From Polytrichum commune (taxonomy: Eukaryota > Streptophyta > Polytrichopsida > Polytrichales > Polytrichaceae), in NCBI GenBank assembly GCA_950295325.1, contig OX485808.1, positions 23,764,527-23,828,526 of the forward strand: a stretch of DNA of 64,000 bases. The letters run 5' to 3'. This document shows, piece by piece, positions 22,251 to 33,406 of the stretch; position 1 is the first letter of the stretch, and each line of letters opens with the position of its first letter. The notes below the pieces were generated by a model that was not told where the DNA came from, searched no databases, and saw only the letters and a list, made by a program, of their open reading frames with translations. Both the position numbers and the translations under genes were made by a program.

Positions 22251-23657
22251 ATCATGTAGTGTGGTAACCTCGGGGAGTTCACTGCGATAATATTAGAAAA
22301 CAACGTGCGGGAAAATATAGGGTAATTTATATTCACAAAAGGAAAAACTTAGAATTTTTTTAGAAGTAATATAGGTGAGTATGTATGATAAAATTTGTAT
22401 TATAAATAATATAGGCTTGATACAAATAACGCATATTTTTAAAATATTTGTAAAAATATACCATAGGATTTAAGGATCCTAGGTTTTTTTGAAATAGGGT
22501 GTCCTTTATGTTCAGAGGCGGGAAGATTTTGGATGAAAAATTACGTCGATTCAGTTGAAAAAATGGGATGAAAGATTGATGAGGGTGGATGACGGATTCC
22601 TGGGTTTAGGATTAAAGGCATGCATTATTTGTTGATTATATACTAGTGTTCTTAAAAGCTAGGAATTGTTTTGCAAGATGAACATGACATCTTTCATTTG
22701 CTATGAACAATTTTGCTAGTATTTTTAAATGCTAGAAACAATTTCTCAAGATAAATTAGAGGAGTTTTGGTTGGTCTTGTGTTTGTCTGCTTCAAGCAGA
22801 ATGTTGTAGTATTAACTCTTTACCCTTTTACATTATTGCATGGACCCTATTTTTGCTTGCTTTGTTGTTGGTGTTTTAATTGTTTTTTTACACTCGGTAC
22901 CATTGTGTTTAATTGTGCGTGTAACTTGATTGAGGAACATGGGTTGATTTTGTTGTTTGAAACTATTTATGAACACTCTTAATGTAAAACCTTGTTGTGC
23001 CTTGGATTTTGGTGACTTAGCACTTTGAATGCTCTTAAACCCTTTGGAGCAAAATCAAATAATTATAATGGACATACCTAGCTTAAAATTAGAGCTTCAT
23101 CAAATTTAAAATTAATTATAGGGTCACTTTTTAAAAAAAGAAAGAAAATCATATAATGATACAATACAAAAAATTAAGGATGGATAATTAAATACCCCTT
23201 GAATAAATACCCTTGTCACGCACGTATATACATATATACATGTCTAGTGAACTCCCCGAGGTGGTAACATGCCCTCAAGTATAGTGTGAAGCCATATGTG
23301 ATTGGGCCCTCAATCAAATGCTATTTCAATGAATTTCTATTCATGTGGGTCCTCGCACATGATAAATCAATATAAACCAACGATTGTGAGCATTCAAAGT
23401 GCCATGATCTCTTTGTTTTGTGTTAGGCCTACCTCCAAGAGATGGTTTTTGAAAATAGTCCAAGTCACCATGAAACATGATCTGTTGGATACCATATAGA
23501 AATCCATGTAGACTTTACATCCATCTCGCATTCACATAATCCGTCGGTCCCTCAAGTGTAGTGTGAAGCGAACTTGGACCGGCTCCGCCTTTTCCACCAA
23601 TGACAGTGCTTGAAGTGTAATGGTCACGGGCTCTCAGTCTCATGTATGAAGTGGCCC
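22159..23657. mobile_element. PIF/Harbinger-like MITE, about 500 bp net, split by an insertion
   Basis: The ends are GGGCCACTTCACACACGAG at 22159 and the imperfect inverse CATGTATGAAGTGGCCC at 23657. They are flanked by TTA on the left and TAA on the right. The interior matches the uninterrupted relative at 37597-38103 in inverted orientation. With the 992-bp insertion at 22269-23260 and its 8-bp duplication removed, it is 499 bp, close to the 507 bp of the relative. A third, partial copy begins at 63907 inside the duplication. Confidence 0.75.
22269..23260. mobile_element. TIR element (992 bp) nested in the PIF/Harbinger-like MITE
   Basis: Perfect 15-bp terminal inverted repeats CTCGGGGAGTTCACT and AGTGAACTCCCCGAG bound it. 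The 8-bp direct repeat GTGGTAAC at 22261-22268 and 23261-23268 flanks it. An 8-bp duplication suggests the hAT superfamily, though the ends do not begin CAG. The interior is AT-rich with no transposase. Confidence 0.85.
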
Positions 23658-23792
23658 TAATACCACACTCACACATGGGCAAATGTCGAACATTTTGTCA
23701 TTTTAAAAATTAGCCTCACGTGTGTGAGTGCAGAGAAGCTTTCAGGACACCCAGCATTTGGGTAAAGTGTTATGGTAGAAAGTCATGACTCA

Positions 23793-24899
23793 GGGGCGAT
23801 TTACACTATGGACCATGAAGTTGGACCAGGGCTCTGCAAGGCAGGTGATTGGCTGTTGAAGTTCTCCCTGGACAACTTCGGCTTACACTAAGGAAAAAAT
23901 GGCAGAGGGACCATGGAGGTGGAGGTCCCCAAAATATAAATTTTAAGTCCTACTAAATGCAATGAAATGGTCCAAGAGTCGTGGTTTGGTAGGAAAAGGC
24001 ATGGGCCCATGTCAAGAAATACCATTTCAATAAATCTTTAATGAATCTACCTTTTAGGCACCTTAATTATACCATAGGCCATGAGACATACCAGCACTAC
24101 CTTGCCCTACCCCTTAAACCGGCTGACACGTGTTTCACCAAACAACGTGGGACATCTAGAACTCAAGAATTCAAGTGCAGATTTGTTTTTTTGGTCTACC
24201 AAATGTAATGTTTGTAATTCTGGGGCTTGTAATATACCGTTGGAAAGGTCTTGAAAATACCTTTCCAACGGTATATTCCACACCCCAATATTATTACAAA
24301 ATGCAGTTGCAAAACAAAAAAGAAAAATCTGTAGTGGTTTAGTGATTGTAGATCAGGGTAGTCAAAAGAAGTGCAATGGGAAATCTTCTAACATTAATTA
24401 TCAAAGAATTGAAAATTAGTGTTGAGCAAGGTAGGGTGGTAGCAACATTAAATATAATCAAACACTAAATATCCTATTTAGTGTAGTGACAACACAAGGT
24501 ACATGTCACATGTAAATTACATTGAGCATGTACAAATTAAATTGCTCATTTTTTTATTTTTTTTATTTTTTTGTAAGAAGCTTTGCAAGCCACATCTTCG
24601 ACACAATTAACAAGAAGTGAAGACAAGTGAAGCCCAAGAGAAGACAAGGAATGATCAAACTTAATTTTTTTTCAAAATTGCCCTTTTTGGGCATGTATTA
24701 AAAAAGTCAGCACCTCCACTTTTTGGTGCATGGTCATTCTTCATGGTCCACATTCGGTTTACACCTAGTGAAGGGCCCATGAACCATGAAAACTAATATT
24801 TTAGTAACTCGGACCATGGAAGTCGTCCCATGAAGTCGTCCCACGCAAAATAGGCCTCTTACGTGGGACGACTTCATGGTCCATAGTGTAAACCGCCCC
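23793..24899. mobile_element. PIF/Harbinger-like nonautonomous element, family 2 copy 1 (1107 bp)
   Basis: The left end reads GGGGCGATTTACACTATGG. The right end is the inverse of GGGGCGGTTTACACTATGG, and the inverted similarity extends about 30 bp. The flanks are TCA at 23790-23792 and 24900-24902. A perfect 19-bp hairpin (24231-24249 with 24259-24277, 9-nt loop) lies inside. No transposase is encoded. Confidence 0.85.
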
Positions 24900-24902
24900 T
24901 CA

Positions 24903-27038
24903 TACACAAGAATGAGAAACCGATATAATTGTCACCAATTGCAAGCCAAGATTTGTGATGAAGATGGTAACTTGGTCTTTCACATTTTTATGTTTTAAGA
25001 GTTGTCAAATGCTTTGGTAGTTGAACGCTCTTGTTTGTCCAACATTGGAGTGCACAAGGTGGTTCCTCAACTTGCGGGAGGGTCCTTTAACGTTAGAGAA
25101 TTGCCATGTGCGAGTGGGCTGTAAACTAGGTGCACATATTTAGGTTTGTAGCCCACTTTGGAGATCTAAAACTAAGGACACATTAGACACAGAGGATACT
25201 ATGTTACATGGTCTGCCTTCAAATTAAAAACCAAGTGGAGACATAGCATAACCTATGTACACGAACGGCAAGTATATAGTTTAGTACACCGTGACATAAA
25301 TAATTGAATGGAGACTTTAACATAGATAAGGTTGTGGATACTATATAATTGAATCTCTTGTTTGTTCTCCACATGTGGGGAGCCTTCAAAGGATGTGAAG
25401 CAAGTGAATTGATCCACCTACACAATATAGCTCTTACAAATACGACACATGTGCACATTGAAATGAATCGTTATGTATTTACCGCTCGTAAGTCTTCTTG
25501 CTACTCTTGGGAGGTTTATTTGCTAACAAAGGACAAGGATTGAGAGTTGCATGAGATTGTATTAGGTAGATGGTAGAGATGCCGTCGATATCAAAATTGA
25601 GTGAGATGATGCCTAATTTTATTTATGAAGTTGATGACTACTATATATAAAAGGTCCAATCATACAAATGTGTCAATCGACTTTGTGTCAACAATTTTGC
25701 TTCATGATGTTTCATAAAGCAAGGTTGCAAATCTCATTTTTATAACTCATCTTGAAAATACAAAAAATCATAGGGATAATAAGGGTTATGGGTCAGTTCA
25801 TTGATATCAAATTGTGCTATATGATATGTAGGCCAACCCCCTACCGTGAATGGGCTTAGGGGACCCATTATTAGAATCACAACGCATTCACCTCTCTTAT
25901 TCCATGAAGAAAGAAGAAGAATCACAACATTGCCATGGACTCCACTACATATTGTATTTAGTGCCACCAATTCTATGTGTTTTGCTTATTACCAAATGAA
26001 AACAACCCATGGAGTGTCCACCAACACTAAAAGCAAACCTAGCATTATTTGTTATTCCTTGTTAAAAAAGTTGGGCATTCTATATTTATGATATTGCAAC
26101 TATTTTCACTTCCTAAGTGAACTTTCACTCATATTTCAATCATCCATGATAATTTTTCAATGTATGCATGTTAGGATGCTAAATAAATGTTGCTTCATTA
26201 ATTGGCAATGATTTCATCCATGACCAAACTTGTAAGCTTATATGGTGACTTTAACCACAACATTTAGTGTAGTAAAACAAAGCATATAGAAATGGCAATA
26301 CTAAAAAACCAAATTAGGGTCTCATCCCAAAGTATGTAGAATTATCTGCAAACATCATGTGAAGAAACATGTGAAGGTATGTGGGTCTTCATGCGTAATC
26401 ACTTGTCTTAAAGGGACACTAATATTTAAGTGATATATGGATACATACCAGAAATGACATATGTCATGATGGAGTGTGTGCTTGACACATAGACATTGTT
26501 TTAAATTCATCGATTAACACATTTGGATAAACCTATATGATCAATAAAAGAGAGTGAGATTCTTCACTATGGCATTTCAAATTGGGTTGTAGAATTTGAA
26601 ACGACAATCTTGATGACTCACAATTGTTAACATGACAAGACACTTCTCAGTCTAAATCAACCGTTGACTTTTTGTGTGGAATGGGAAGTGCCCACACTAA
26701 GACCATATAGTTCATGTTCATATACTTTTAATACATTCATGATAATTATGTACCTGTTCTTTATATTAGATGATATGAAATATTTGTCAAACTCTTTCCG
26801 AGTTACTTCGCATGTCAAGAAGAATAGATAATCTTGCAAAATAACAAGCTCTCATTAGTATCTATGAGAACCCGAATCGGACTTTAAAAATGTGTTGGGG
26901 TTATTCAATGATAAGTTAAAACAAGAAGGAGCCACAATGGCATACAAGTTGGGCAATGCTTTAAACTCTCAATTACAGCCAATGTCATCTCCTAGTGATG
27001 TGGCAAAAGCAGGCCCCACCTCGTCACAAACACTTAAC
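24903..27038. other. AT-rich intergenic spacer
   Basis: No gene could be supported. Short ORFs here show no recognisable motifs. Isolated TTTAGTGTAG motifs occur near 26265. Confidence 0.5.
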
Positions 27039-27041
27039 TTA

Positions 27042-28507
27042 GGGTTGGTTTGCACTATGGACCATGAAGTTGGACCATGGCATTGTAAGAGCATTGATTG
27101 GCTGTTGAACTCGTCCCGACACCACTTCGGTTTACAGTTAGGAAAAAATGGCAGAGGGACCATGGAGATTGAGGTCCCCAAAATACAATTTCCAAGGTCT
27201 AATAAATGCATTGACATGGTCCAATGGGTTTTGCAGTGAGAGAGGTAAGAGAGATGGTTTGATAGGGAAAGGCAAGGGCCCAAGGTAGAGAAATGTCATT
27301 TTAATATAAATTTAATGAAACTTTTTTGGGGGGCATGTATATAACTCTTCCCACTAGGCAAGGCTCACACTTTTTAGCATCTATATGATGTAATGAATCT
27401 TGAAAAGCAAGTCCGCCCTCTATGTGCCTAGATCTTATCATAGGCCATGAGACATATCATTTCTTCCATGCCCTACCCCTTGAACTTGCTCCCACATGTT
27501 TCATCAAATAATGTGGGACATCTAGAACTCAAGAATTTGAGTGCATATTTGTTTTTTTGTTCTACTAACTTAAATGTTTGGGATTTGGGGAGTTGTAATA
27601 TACTGTTGGAAAGATCTTGAAAATACCTTTTGGACGGTATATTACACGCTCTAGAATTATTAAAAATTACAGTTGCAAAACGGAAGAGAAATTTTGTAGT
27701 CGTCTAGCAACTACAGATCAGGGTGGTCAAAAGAACTTCAATGGGAAAACAATTGTGGTTTTTTATTGCATAGTTATCTACTACACTAAATAGGAAGTTT
27801 TGCGTTTTATACACAAAATAAGAATGCATACACTAAATATGAATAACCCTATGAAAGCAAGTAACATTAAATGCAAACTCAAACACTAAATATCAACTAT
27901 GGTAATATGTGGAAGTTACATGTTTTAATTTAGTGTTAGTAATGATATGAAAAGAGAAGAAAAGAAAAATGATAAAAGGAGAGTTCCAACATATCTTCAA
28001 GCAAATCTTCTACCACTAATTATCAAAGAATTGAAAAATTAGTGTTGAGCAAGATGTGGTGGTAACAACATTAAATTTAAACGAACACTACATATCTTAT
28101 TTAGTGTAGTGAGAACACAAGGTCCAGGCCACATGTAAATTAAATTGAACATGTACAAATCAAATCGCTTGTTTTTTTGTAAAAAATGTTCTGAGAAGAT
28201 TTGCAAGCCACGTCTTTGACACATTTAACAAGAAGTGAAGCCCAAGAGAAGACAAGAGAATGGTCAAACTTGAATTTATATCAACATTGCCCTTTTTGGG
28301 CATGTGTTAAAAAACACCAGCACATTCATTTTTTGGTGCATGGTCATTCTTCTTGTCCACATTTGGTTTACACCTACTGAGGGGCCCAAGGCTTTCAATA
28401 TTATTTTATCAAGAAGTTGAACCATGGAAGTGAAACCATGAACTCGAACCAATGACAAAGGCCCTCTTCCATGGTCCGACTTCATGGTCCATAGTGTAAA
28501 CCAACCC
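27042..28507. mobile_element. PIF/Harbinger-like nonautonomous element, family 2 copy 2 (1466 bp)
   Basis: The ends GGGTTGGTTTGCACTATGG and the inverse of GGGTTGGTTTACACTATGG match copy 1 at 23793-24899. The flanks are TTA at 27039-27041 and 28508-28510. It is longer than copy 1 through extra sequence near 27320-27410 and 27740-27970. The latter is partly bounded by inverted CTACACTAAATA motifs and may be a further insertion. The hairpin of copy 1 is present here but decayed (27595-27645). Confidence 0.85.
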
Positions 28508-28625
28508 TTATATATATTAACATCCCACAAGTTCTCCATTGACTAGAGTATAGAAAAGTAGAGTAGAGTAAACATATGTTTCGGCTCAATCAAAATTGAG
28601 TCCCACCTTGATCGAAATGCATGTA

Positions 28626-29538
28626 CAGTCCACCCTCTATAAGTGTTACCTCTATAAGTGTTAAAATTCCATAAGTGTTAACATTTTTTCTACTCCCTAC
28701 TTGGGGAGACTACAATAACGTTAAGTGTTAAGTGTTAACTGATTGGCTACTCCCCTCTTTGTAATTTTGCCCTCTATATCTGTTAACTTATTATTATACT
28801 ATATAATACCATACAATACAATATACTGTAACATAGCACATGTAATATACTGTAACATACTGTAACATACCCCCCATTTAGAAATTATTAGGGTTTAGGA
28901 TATTGACTGCAAGTCCCTCCTTCGTCAACTCACTTTACCCTAGAAGGTTGAGCCAGTCTACTAGCGTTCGAATTTCTGAGAATGTTGTTTTCGAATTTTA
29001 GACTTGTAGGGCGAATCGCATACCATTAGAAAGCTATTAAGGAGAATTTGACTTGAATAATCCTTACCAACCATCCAATGAGGAATTGATGGAGATGTTC
29101 AACCCAGATTCCTTTGTTGAGGAGGAGGATGACACTGAAACTCTTGCATCTGAACCTATAGCCCCTGCGTGTTACAAGGATGTGCAGTCTTCTCTTCAAA
29201 CTTTACGTCATTATCTTGAGCAGAGGTCTACTGATGTTATGCATTTGGTCAAGAAATTAGAAAAGTTTGAGAAAGAGATTGATCACCTACACGTGAATCA
29301 GCTCCAACAGACCTCTATAGATGCCTTCTTCCATCCTAGAGGAGTGTAAATGGAGGAGTGAGACTCCTCAATTGTATTTTGGAACTTCATTTGGTATTAT
29401 AACAATATTTTACTTGTGTTACATTTATACGTGCTATGTTTTGATTTATTAAACTCTATATTTCTATAAGTGTTAACACTCTATAAGTGTTAACAATATT
29501 ACCACTCCCAATTGTTAACACTTATAGAGGGTGGACTG
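28626..29538 (+). mobile_element. Emigrant/pogo-like (Tc1/mariner) element, internally deleted (913 bp)
   Basis: Terminal inverted repeats CAGTCCACCCTCTATAAGTG and CACTTATAGAGGGTGGACTG are perfect over 20 bp and flanked by TA on both sides (28624-28625, 29539-29540). The CAGT...CTCTATAA style is that of plant Emigrant/Lemi (pogo-like) elements. Subterminal TATAAGTGTTAA motifs recur on both sides. A short coding remnant of the transposase lies inside. Confidence 0.88.
29041..29349 (+). pseudogene. C-terminal remnant of a pogo/Tigger-like transposase
   Basis: An open frame preceded by a stop and without ATG encodes an acidic patch (EEEDDTE), a predicted helical region (SSLQTLRHYLEQ ... LVKKLEKFEKEI) and the tail QQTSIDAFFHP before the stop at 29347-29349. 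Helices followed by a Q-T-[ST]-I-D-x-F-F tail are characteristic of pogo/Tigger/jerky transposases. The DNA-binding and DDE domains are absent, so this is an internal-deletion derivative. It lies in the element's own 28626-29538 interval, in the expected 3' position. Confidence 0.7.
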
Positions 29539-29959
29539 TACCATGTAGATTGTTGATGGGAGCCAGACCGGGAATAGGCGCATCTAATATACACTAATAG
29601 TGCCATGACACATGTCCCTAGTTGCCAGTGCTAAAGCTCCTCACGGAAGGAGCGGTTGTGGCAAACTCTAGACATTGGTAATATGTTTGGGCCAACTTAT
29701 TCATACTTAGAAAATTCATAGTGATCTCAATTTAAAGAATGAAATTACCAACAAAAAATTGCAATCCTCATGAATATGATATTTGCACATGGGAAATATT
29801 TGCGTTGCCTTATACCTCTCTAGATCCGGCACATAATCTCTTCAATGATCAATTATGAACGCCTCTACTATAGTGTGGGTTACCGTTTGGAGTTACATAG
29901 TGCTATAACTTTTTATCAACATTTATTTTTTTACCAAGTAAGTTACATCATGTTCTTTG

Positions 29960-30555
29960 ATGTGCATCACCTGCTAATCTGATAAGCATACTTCCTGAAT
30001 TAATTGGCTTTATTTGTATGAATTAGGATTATTTAGACTTAATTACATTTACTCACACTTAATTACTTTGAGTGTGTACGAATACTTTGTGAAAGAAGAA
30101 AGTATTAACTAAAATGTTATTAAATAAACACTGTAGAAATAAATCACTCAATTTAGTCCCATTTTAGAATGACAAAGACCCTTTGACCGGTAAGTCACAA
30201 AATTTATAACCTCAATGCTAATGAGGATTTTGCAATGTTTTTGACTTCCAAATTAATTACATGCTTTATTGAAGGTTTCACTTCGAAAAGGAAATCCCAA
30301 TCAATCATTACTTACTCAATGGAAGTGAACATATATATTAGATTTTGAACCTTAAAAATGAAGAGCACTCAATATGGGTTATATGGACAAGCGGCCTTCA
30401 AGCATGCAAGGGTCAAGCCAGGGTCCAGGGGTCGAGGCTTTGGCTTTTTCGGTGCTGCCCCCGCCCGCCGTCCTAATGCGTGCATTGGAGGTATTTAGAA
30501 AGACCCCATAATTGGGAGCCCCGATGCCCTTTACGAAAACCTTATGGGCAACTAA
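29960..30555. mobile_element. Single arm of the foldback-element family, truncated
   Basis: The order of phrases (ATTTTAGAATGACAAAGACC, GACTTCCAA.TTAATTACATG, ACTCAATGGAAGTGAACATA, GCACTCAATATGGG) matches the right arms of the elements at 33890-35249 and 60637-61738. The left arm is missing. A MITE interrupts or bounds it at 30556. It looks like an old, one-armed relic. Confidence 0.7.
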
Positions 30556-31106
30556 GGGCCAAGTTCCATGTGCCAGTCCCCGTCCGCTTTTGAAATGGGT
30601 GAGAATCATGTGACATCATCCAAAAAATGGGTTGAAATTGTCATTGTACATTGTTTATAAGTGATTTTAACTGTGACACCTAAATGATACCAAAATAGTC
30701 TTTTAAATATTTCATGAGTGTTTCCTTTGGTTTGTTTTCCTTATCCTTATATATATATTGTTAAGATCTAGATTCTAGAAACATCATAAAATACACGTTC
30801 CGTAAGAGTACTCCTCAAAAGAAAGGACTTGAAGAACAAAGTGGCCTTTAGTATTCAAAGGTGTACCTTAGGTGACCGGACGATCCTGTCACCAGAGCTT
30901 TCTAACCGGCACATGTCCTTCTTGTGACTGTTAAGACCGCCGGTCCTTTGGCACCCGTTCTTGCACAACACAAAATGTGGGACACCCATCCATGTGGGGT
31001 ACCGATCCTTGGGTGAGAGGGATGGGCACATGGCACCACCCTCTTTTCACCGGCCACCCATTTATTTTGAAAACAATGGACGGGACCGGCACATGGAACT
31101 TGGCCC
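30556..31106. mobile_element. MITE with 3-bp duplication TAA (551 bp), PIF/Tourist-like
   Basis: The ends GGGCCAAGTTCCATGTGCC and GGCACATGGAACTTGGCCC are perfect inverses over 19 bp; similarity continues further inside (GTCC.. and TTTTGAAA). TAA flanks it at 30553-30555 and 31107-31109. It has no coding capacity. Confidence 0.85.
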
Positions 31107-31109
31107 TAA

Positions 31110-31491
31110 GAGCATGCCCACCTACCCGGGCATGGGGCATGCCAACGCCAAAATGGGGCATCCCGGGTTCTTAGGTGGTGGTACCATCATAAATTAAGCC
31201 CCACTAATAATTTAGAACCGGCCCGGGTATAGTAAAGACCTTCCGAAGCCATAAATAGTTCATATAACGGCCCTCCTCCGGCCCGCCAAAAGATTACTTT
31301 AATATTAGATACTCCGATATCCTACTTTATCACATGTCTTATTCATTGCTTCCTAATTATACCAGGGGTATACTTAGGCTTTGGTGGGCTTTGACTCAAG
31401 ACGAGCTACCCCGCCCAAGTTGAAGGGCTCCCCAAAGGTATAAACTATTTTATACTCTATTTGGCATGTACCCGATCTGGAGGGCATGCTC
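31110..31491. mobile_element. Second MITE (382 bp) sharing its left TAA with the previous one
   Basis: The ends GAGCATGCCC and GGGCATGCTC are inverse, flanked by TAA at 31107-31109 and 31492-31494. The left TAA is also the right duplication of the 551-bp MITE, so one inserted at the border of the other. Inverted repeats are short (10 bp), so confidence is lower than for its neighbour. Confidence 0.6.
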
Positions 31492-31494
31492 TAA

Positions 31495-32143
31495 GGAACC
31501 TTGATTGTTCTAAGAAAGTCATGTCCACGTTCGCCAACTTGTCTCAGGGTTGACACACAACCATAGGATGTAGATACGATGGACGGCTGAGATACTCCAC
31601 CCCTCCCGTGGCTCCATCGGCTGTTAGTGAAGGCTCCGTGCTCTTAAGCAGACGGACTCCAACCTTTCCTTAGCCGACCCTCGGATAGCTGGAGTGCATT
31701 TGTTTCCATTGAACTCGTGGTATTGCGTTCGTGCCGGTGTTGGTGAAGTTGTTCACTATAAGTTGGGGGTGGAGATGATGTTGGGCATGATGGCGTGAAG
31801 AAGGATGCATGGCATAATGATCCGGGGTTTTAGTTTATACCACATTGGCAAGAGCTTGTTGGAAATCGATCCAGTGTGACTTTTGTTTCTCAACATTCAC
31901 AAACGATCTGGCATCGAAGAGCTGTAACCGGATGAGTACTCTCTCGTTCGAGTGAGGTAGATCGTTGTTTCTACATTGTCCGAACCAAGAGTGCATGGGC
32001 GAAGGCAATCGCAAGGCAGCAAAAAGATGAGTGGCACTAACACGTGAGGCATTGACGGATGCTACTGCCGGCATAATCTTGACGAGGTCCAAAAGGAAGA
32101 ACCCACTCTCATTTCGAAGTGAAGTAGTGTCGGTGGGGTAGAA
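31495..32143. other. Upstream region of the membrane-protein gene
   Basis: This stretch has mixed composition and no supported gene. A 149-codon frame on the minus strand (31835-32284) overlaps the start of the membrane-protein gene and shows no recognisable motif. The region probably holds that gene's promoter and leader, but no clear TATA box was found. Confidence 0.45.
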
Positions 32144-33406
32144 ATGAAGGGGGGTTTGGAATGGCCGCGCAGGTTGCGTTGGTGTGCGCGGTTGGATCCT
32201 CTGGTTTTCTCGGCCATAGTCGTCAGTTTGTGGTCCGTTGTGTCTGCTGCTCAAACGTCGGGGACAGGCGAGTATGATCAACAATGCCCTAAGACAAGGG
32301 AGTTGGTGACAACTGTTTGGGGCGGTGCCGTCACCCTCTTTGTGATCTCCTTTGATTTCTGGAGGGCAGTGAAGACAATAGTGTATGATGATGATGATTC
32401 TGGGTTGGAATTCGGTATAGTTGTGGGAACGTTCTCATTGGTCATTATAAATCCGGTTTTCATGCTTCTTCTGATCGTTGAGAGTGCGGCGTGGAGATAT
32501 CACATTTGGCGGAGAACGCCTGGGTGTGCAGTTTTGTCCTTGTTGTCACCATGGACGAAAGATCCTACAAAGATCGTAATCGGTTGTCATGTTGTCATCA
32601 CTGTGCCTAAGGTGATTTCTATTCCTCGCAAGTTTATTGATTCCGACTTGCCGAGCCTTTCAGAAGCAGTGGTGATTGGTCGTGGACCAGAAGAATCACG
32701 GGAGACCAAAAACATTACCCTTGATTACGAGGGAAAAGAAGTTTTGTTGCAAATGGGTGTTCTTCCTCCATATGATCAACTCAAGGTCTTGCAAGGACGT
32801 TCTGGGTGGGCCTCAATTATAGCCTCAGTGCAAAGTATGGGATATATTTATGGTGTTGTGCTTCGGACTGTACAAGGACTCCCGGTGAGTCCAATTGAAG
32901 TTGTTGCGTTAACGTTGAGCATACAAGTCTTGATCAGGGCTCTCCTACACAATATTGTAAGTTTAAGTTATATGCCCCTTCATGTTTATTTGACAGATCA
33001 CCAAGCACAAACTTTTGTAGATACGTGTAGAGAATACACTGCAGATGGAGTTTCTAAGATTTGGTTTGCGGGCCCATGCGTGGTTATAGTCTTGTTGGTT
33101 TCAAGTGTGGCGATTTATTACGTCATACATGTGTGGCAAACCACAAGGATAATCATGGTTGTCCCAATAATGCTAACACTTGTTGGATTATATTTACAAC
33201 TAATCTTCATGATGGCATATATATATAGGGGTCCGCATACAATTATCGCAATAATTGGAATTTCATGTACAATCATGAGCACCATGGTAAATGTAACATC
33301 GTACATTCTTGCATTAGTTGTTACAATTAAATATTGGAAGGTTGATAGGTTGAATGAGAAATCTTCTAGCATGCTAGCTCAAATATTTCCATACATTGGT
33401 CAATAA
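32144..33406 (+). CDS. Multi-pass membrane protein of unknown function, intronless (420 aa)
   Basis: This is the longest uninterrupted frame outside the transposons. The ATG at 32144 follows an in-frame TGA at 32120. Hydrophobic segments fall near residues 19-36, 55-72, 91-115, 222-240, 249-268, 308-330, 336-360 and 365-396. A soluble loop with basic and acidic stretches (about 120-215) separates the first three from the rest. The segment around 218-270 (GRSGWASIIASVQ, GLPVSPIEVVALT) resembles a conserved stretch that I associate with uncharacterised fungal multi-pass proteins; this is an unverified impression. The first 300 bases are GC-richer than the last 400, which are AT-rich. The stop is immediately followed by AAAATATTTG. 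A functional gene is likely because no lesion is visible, but its role is unknown. Confidence 0.65.
   Translation: MKGGLEWPRRLRWCARLDPLVFSAIVVSLWSVVSAAQTSGTGEYDQQCPKTRELVTTVWGGAVTLFVISFDFWRAVKTIVYDDDDSGLEFGIVVGTFSLVIINPVFMLLLIVESAAWRYHIWRRTPGCAVLSLLSPWTKDPTKIVIGCHVVITVPKVISIPRKFIDSDLPSLSEAVVIGRGPEESRETKNITLDYEGKEVLLQMGVLPPYDQLKVLQGRSGWASIIASVQSMGYIYGVVLRTVQGLPVSPIEVVALTLSIQVLIRALLHNIVSLSYMPLHVYLTDHQAQTFVDTCREYTADGVSKIWFAGPCVVIVLLVSSVAIYYVIHVWQTTRIIMVVPIMLTLVGLYLQLIFMMAYIYRGPHTIIAIIGISCTIMSTMVNVTSYILALVVTIKYWKVDRLNEKSSSMLAQIFPYIGQ

Noticed and set aside
26892-27283. Overlapping frames near the left end of a PIF/Harbinger-like element
   Set aside because: They cross the element border at 27042 and are not conserved as frames in the sister element at 23793.
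31835-32284. A 149-codon minus-strand frame
   Set aside because: It overlaps the start of the membrane-protein gene and shows no motif. Its openness may follow from the composition of the opposite strand.
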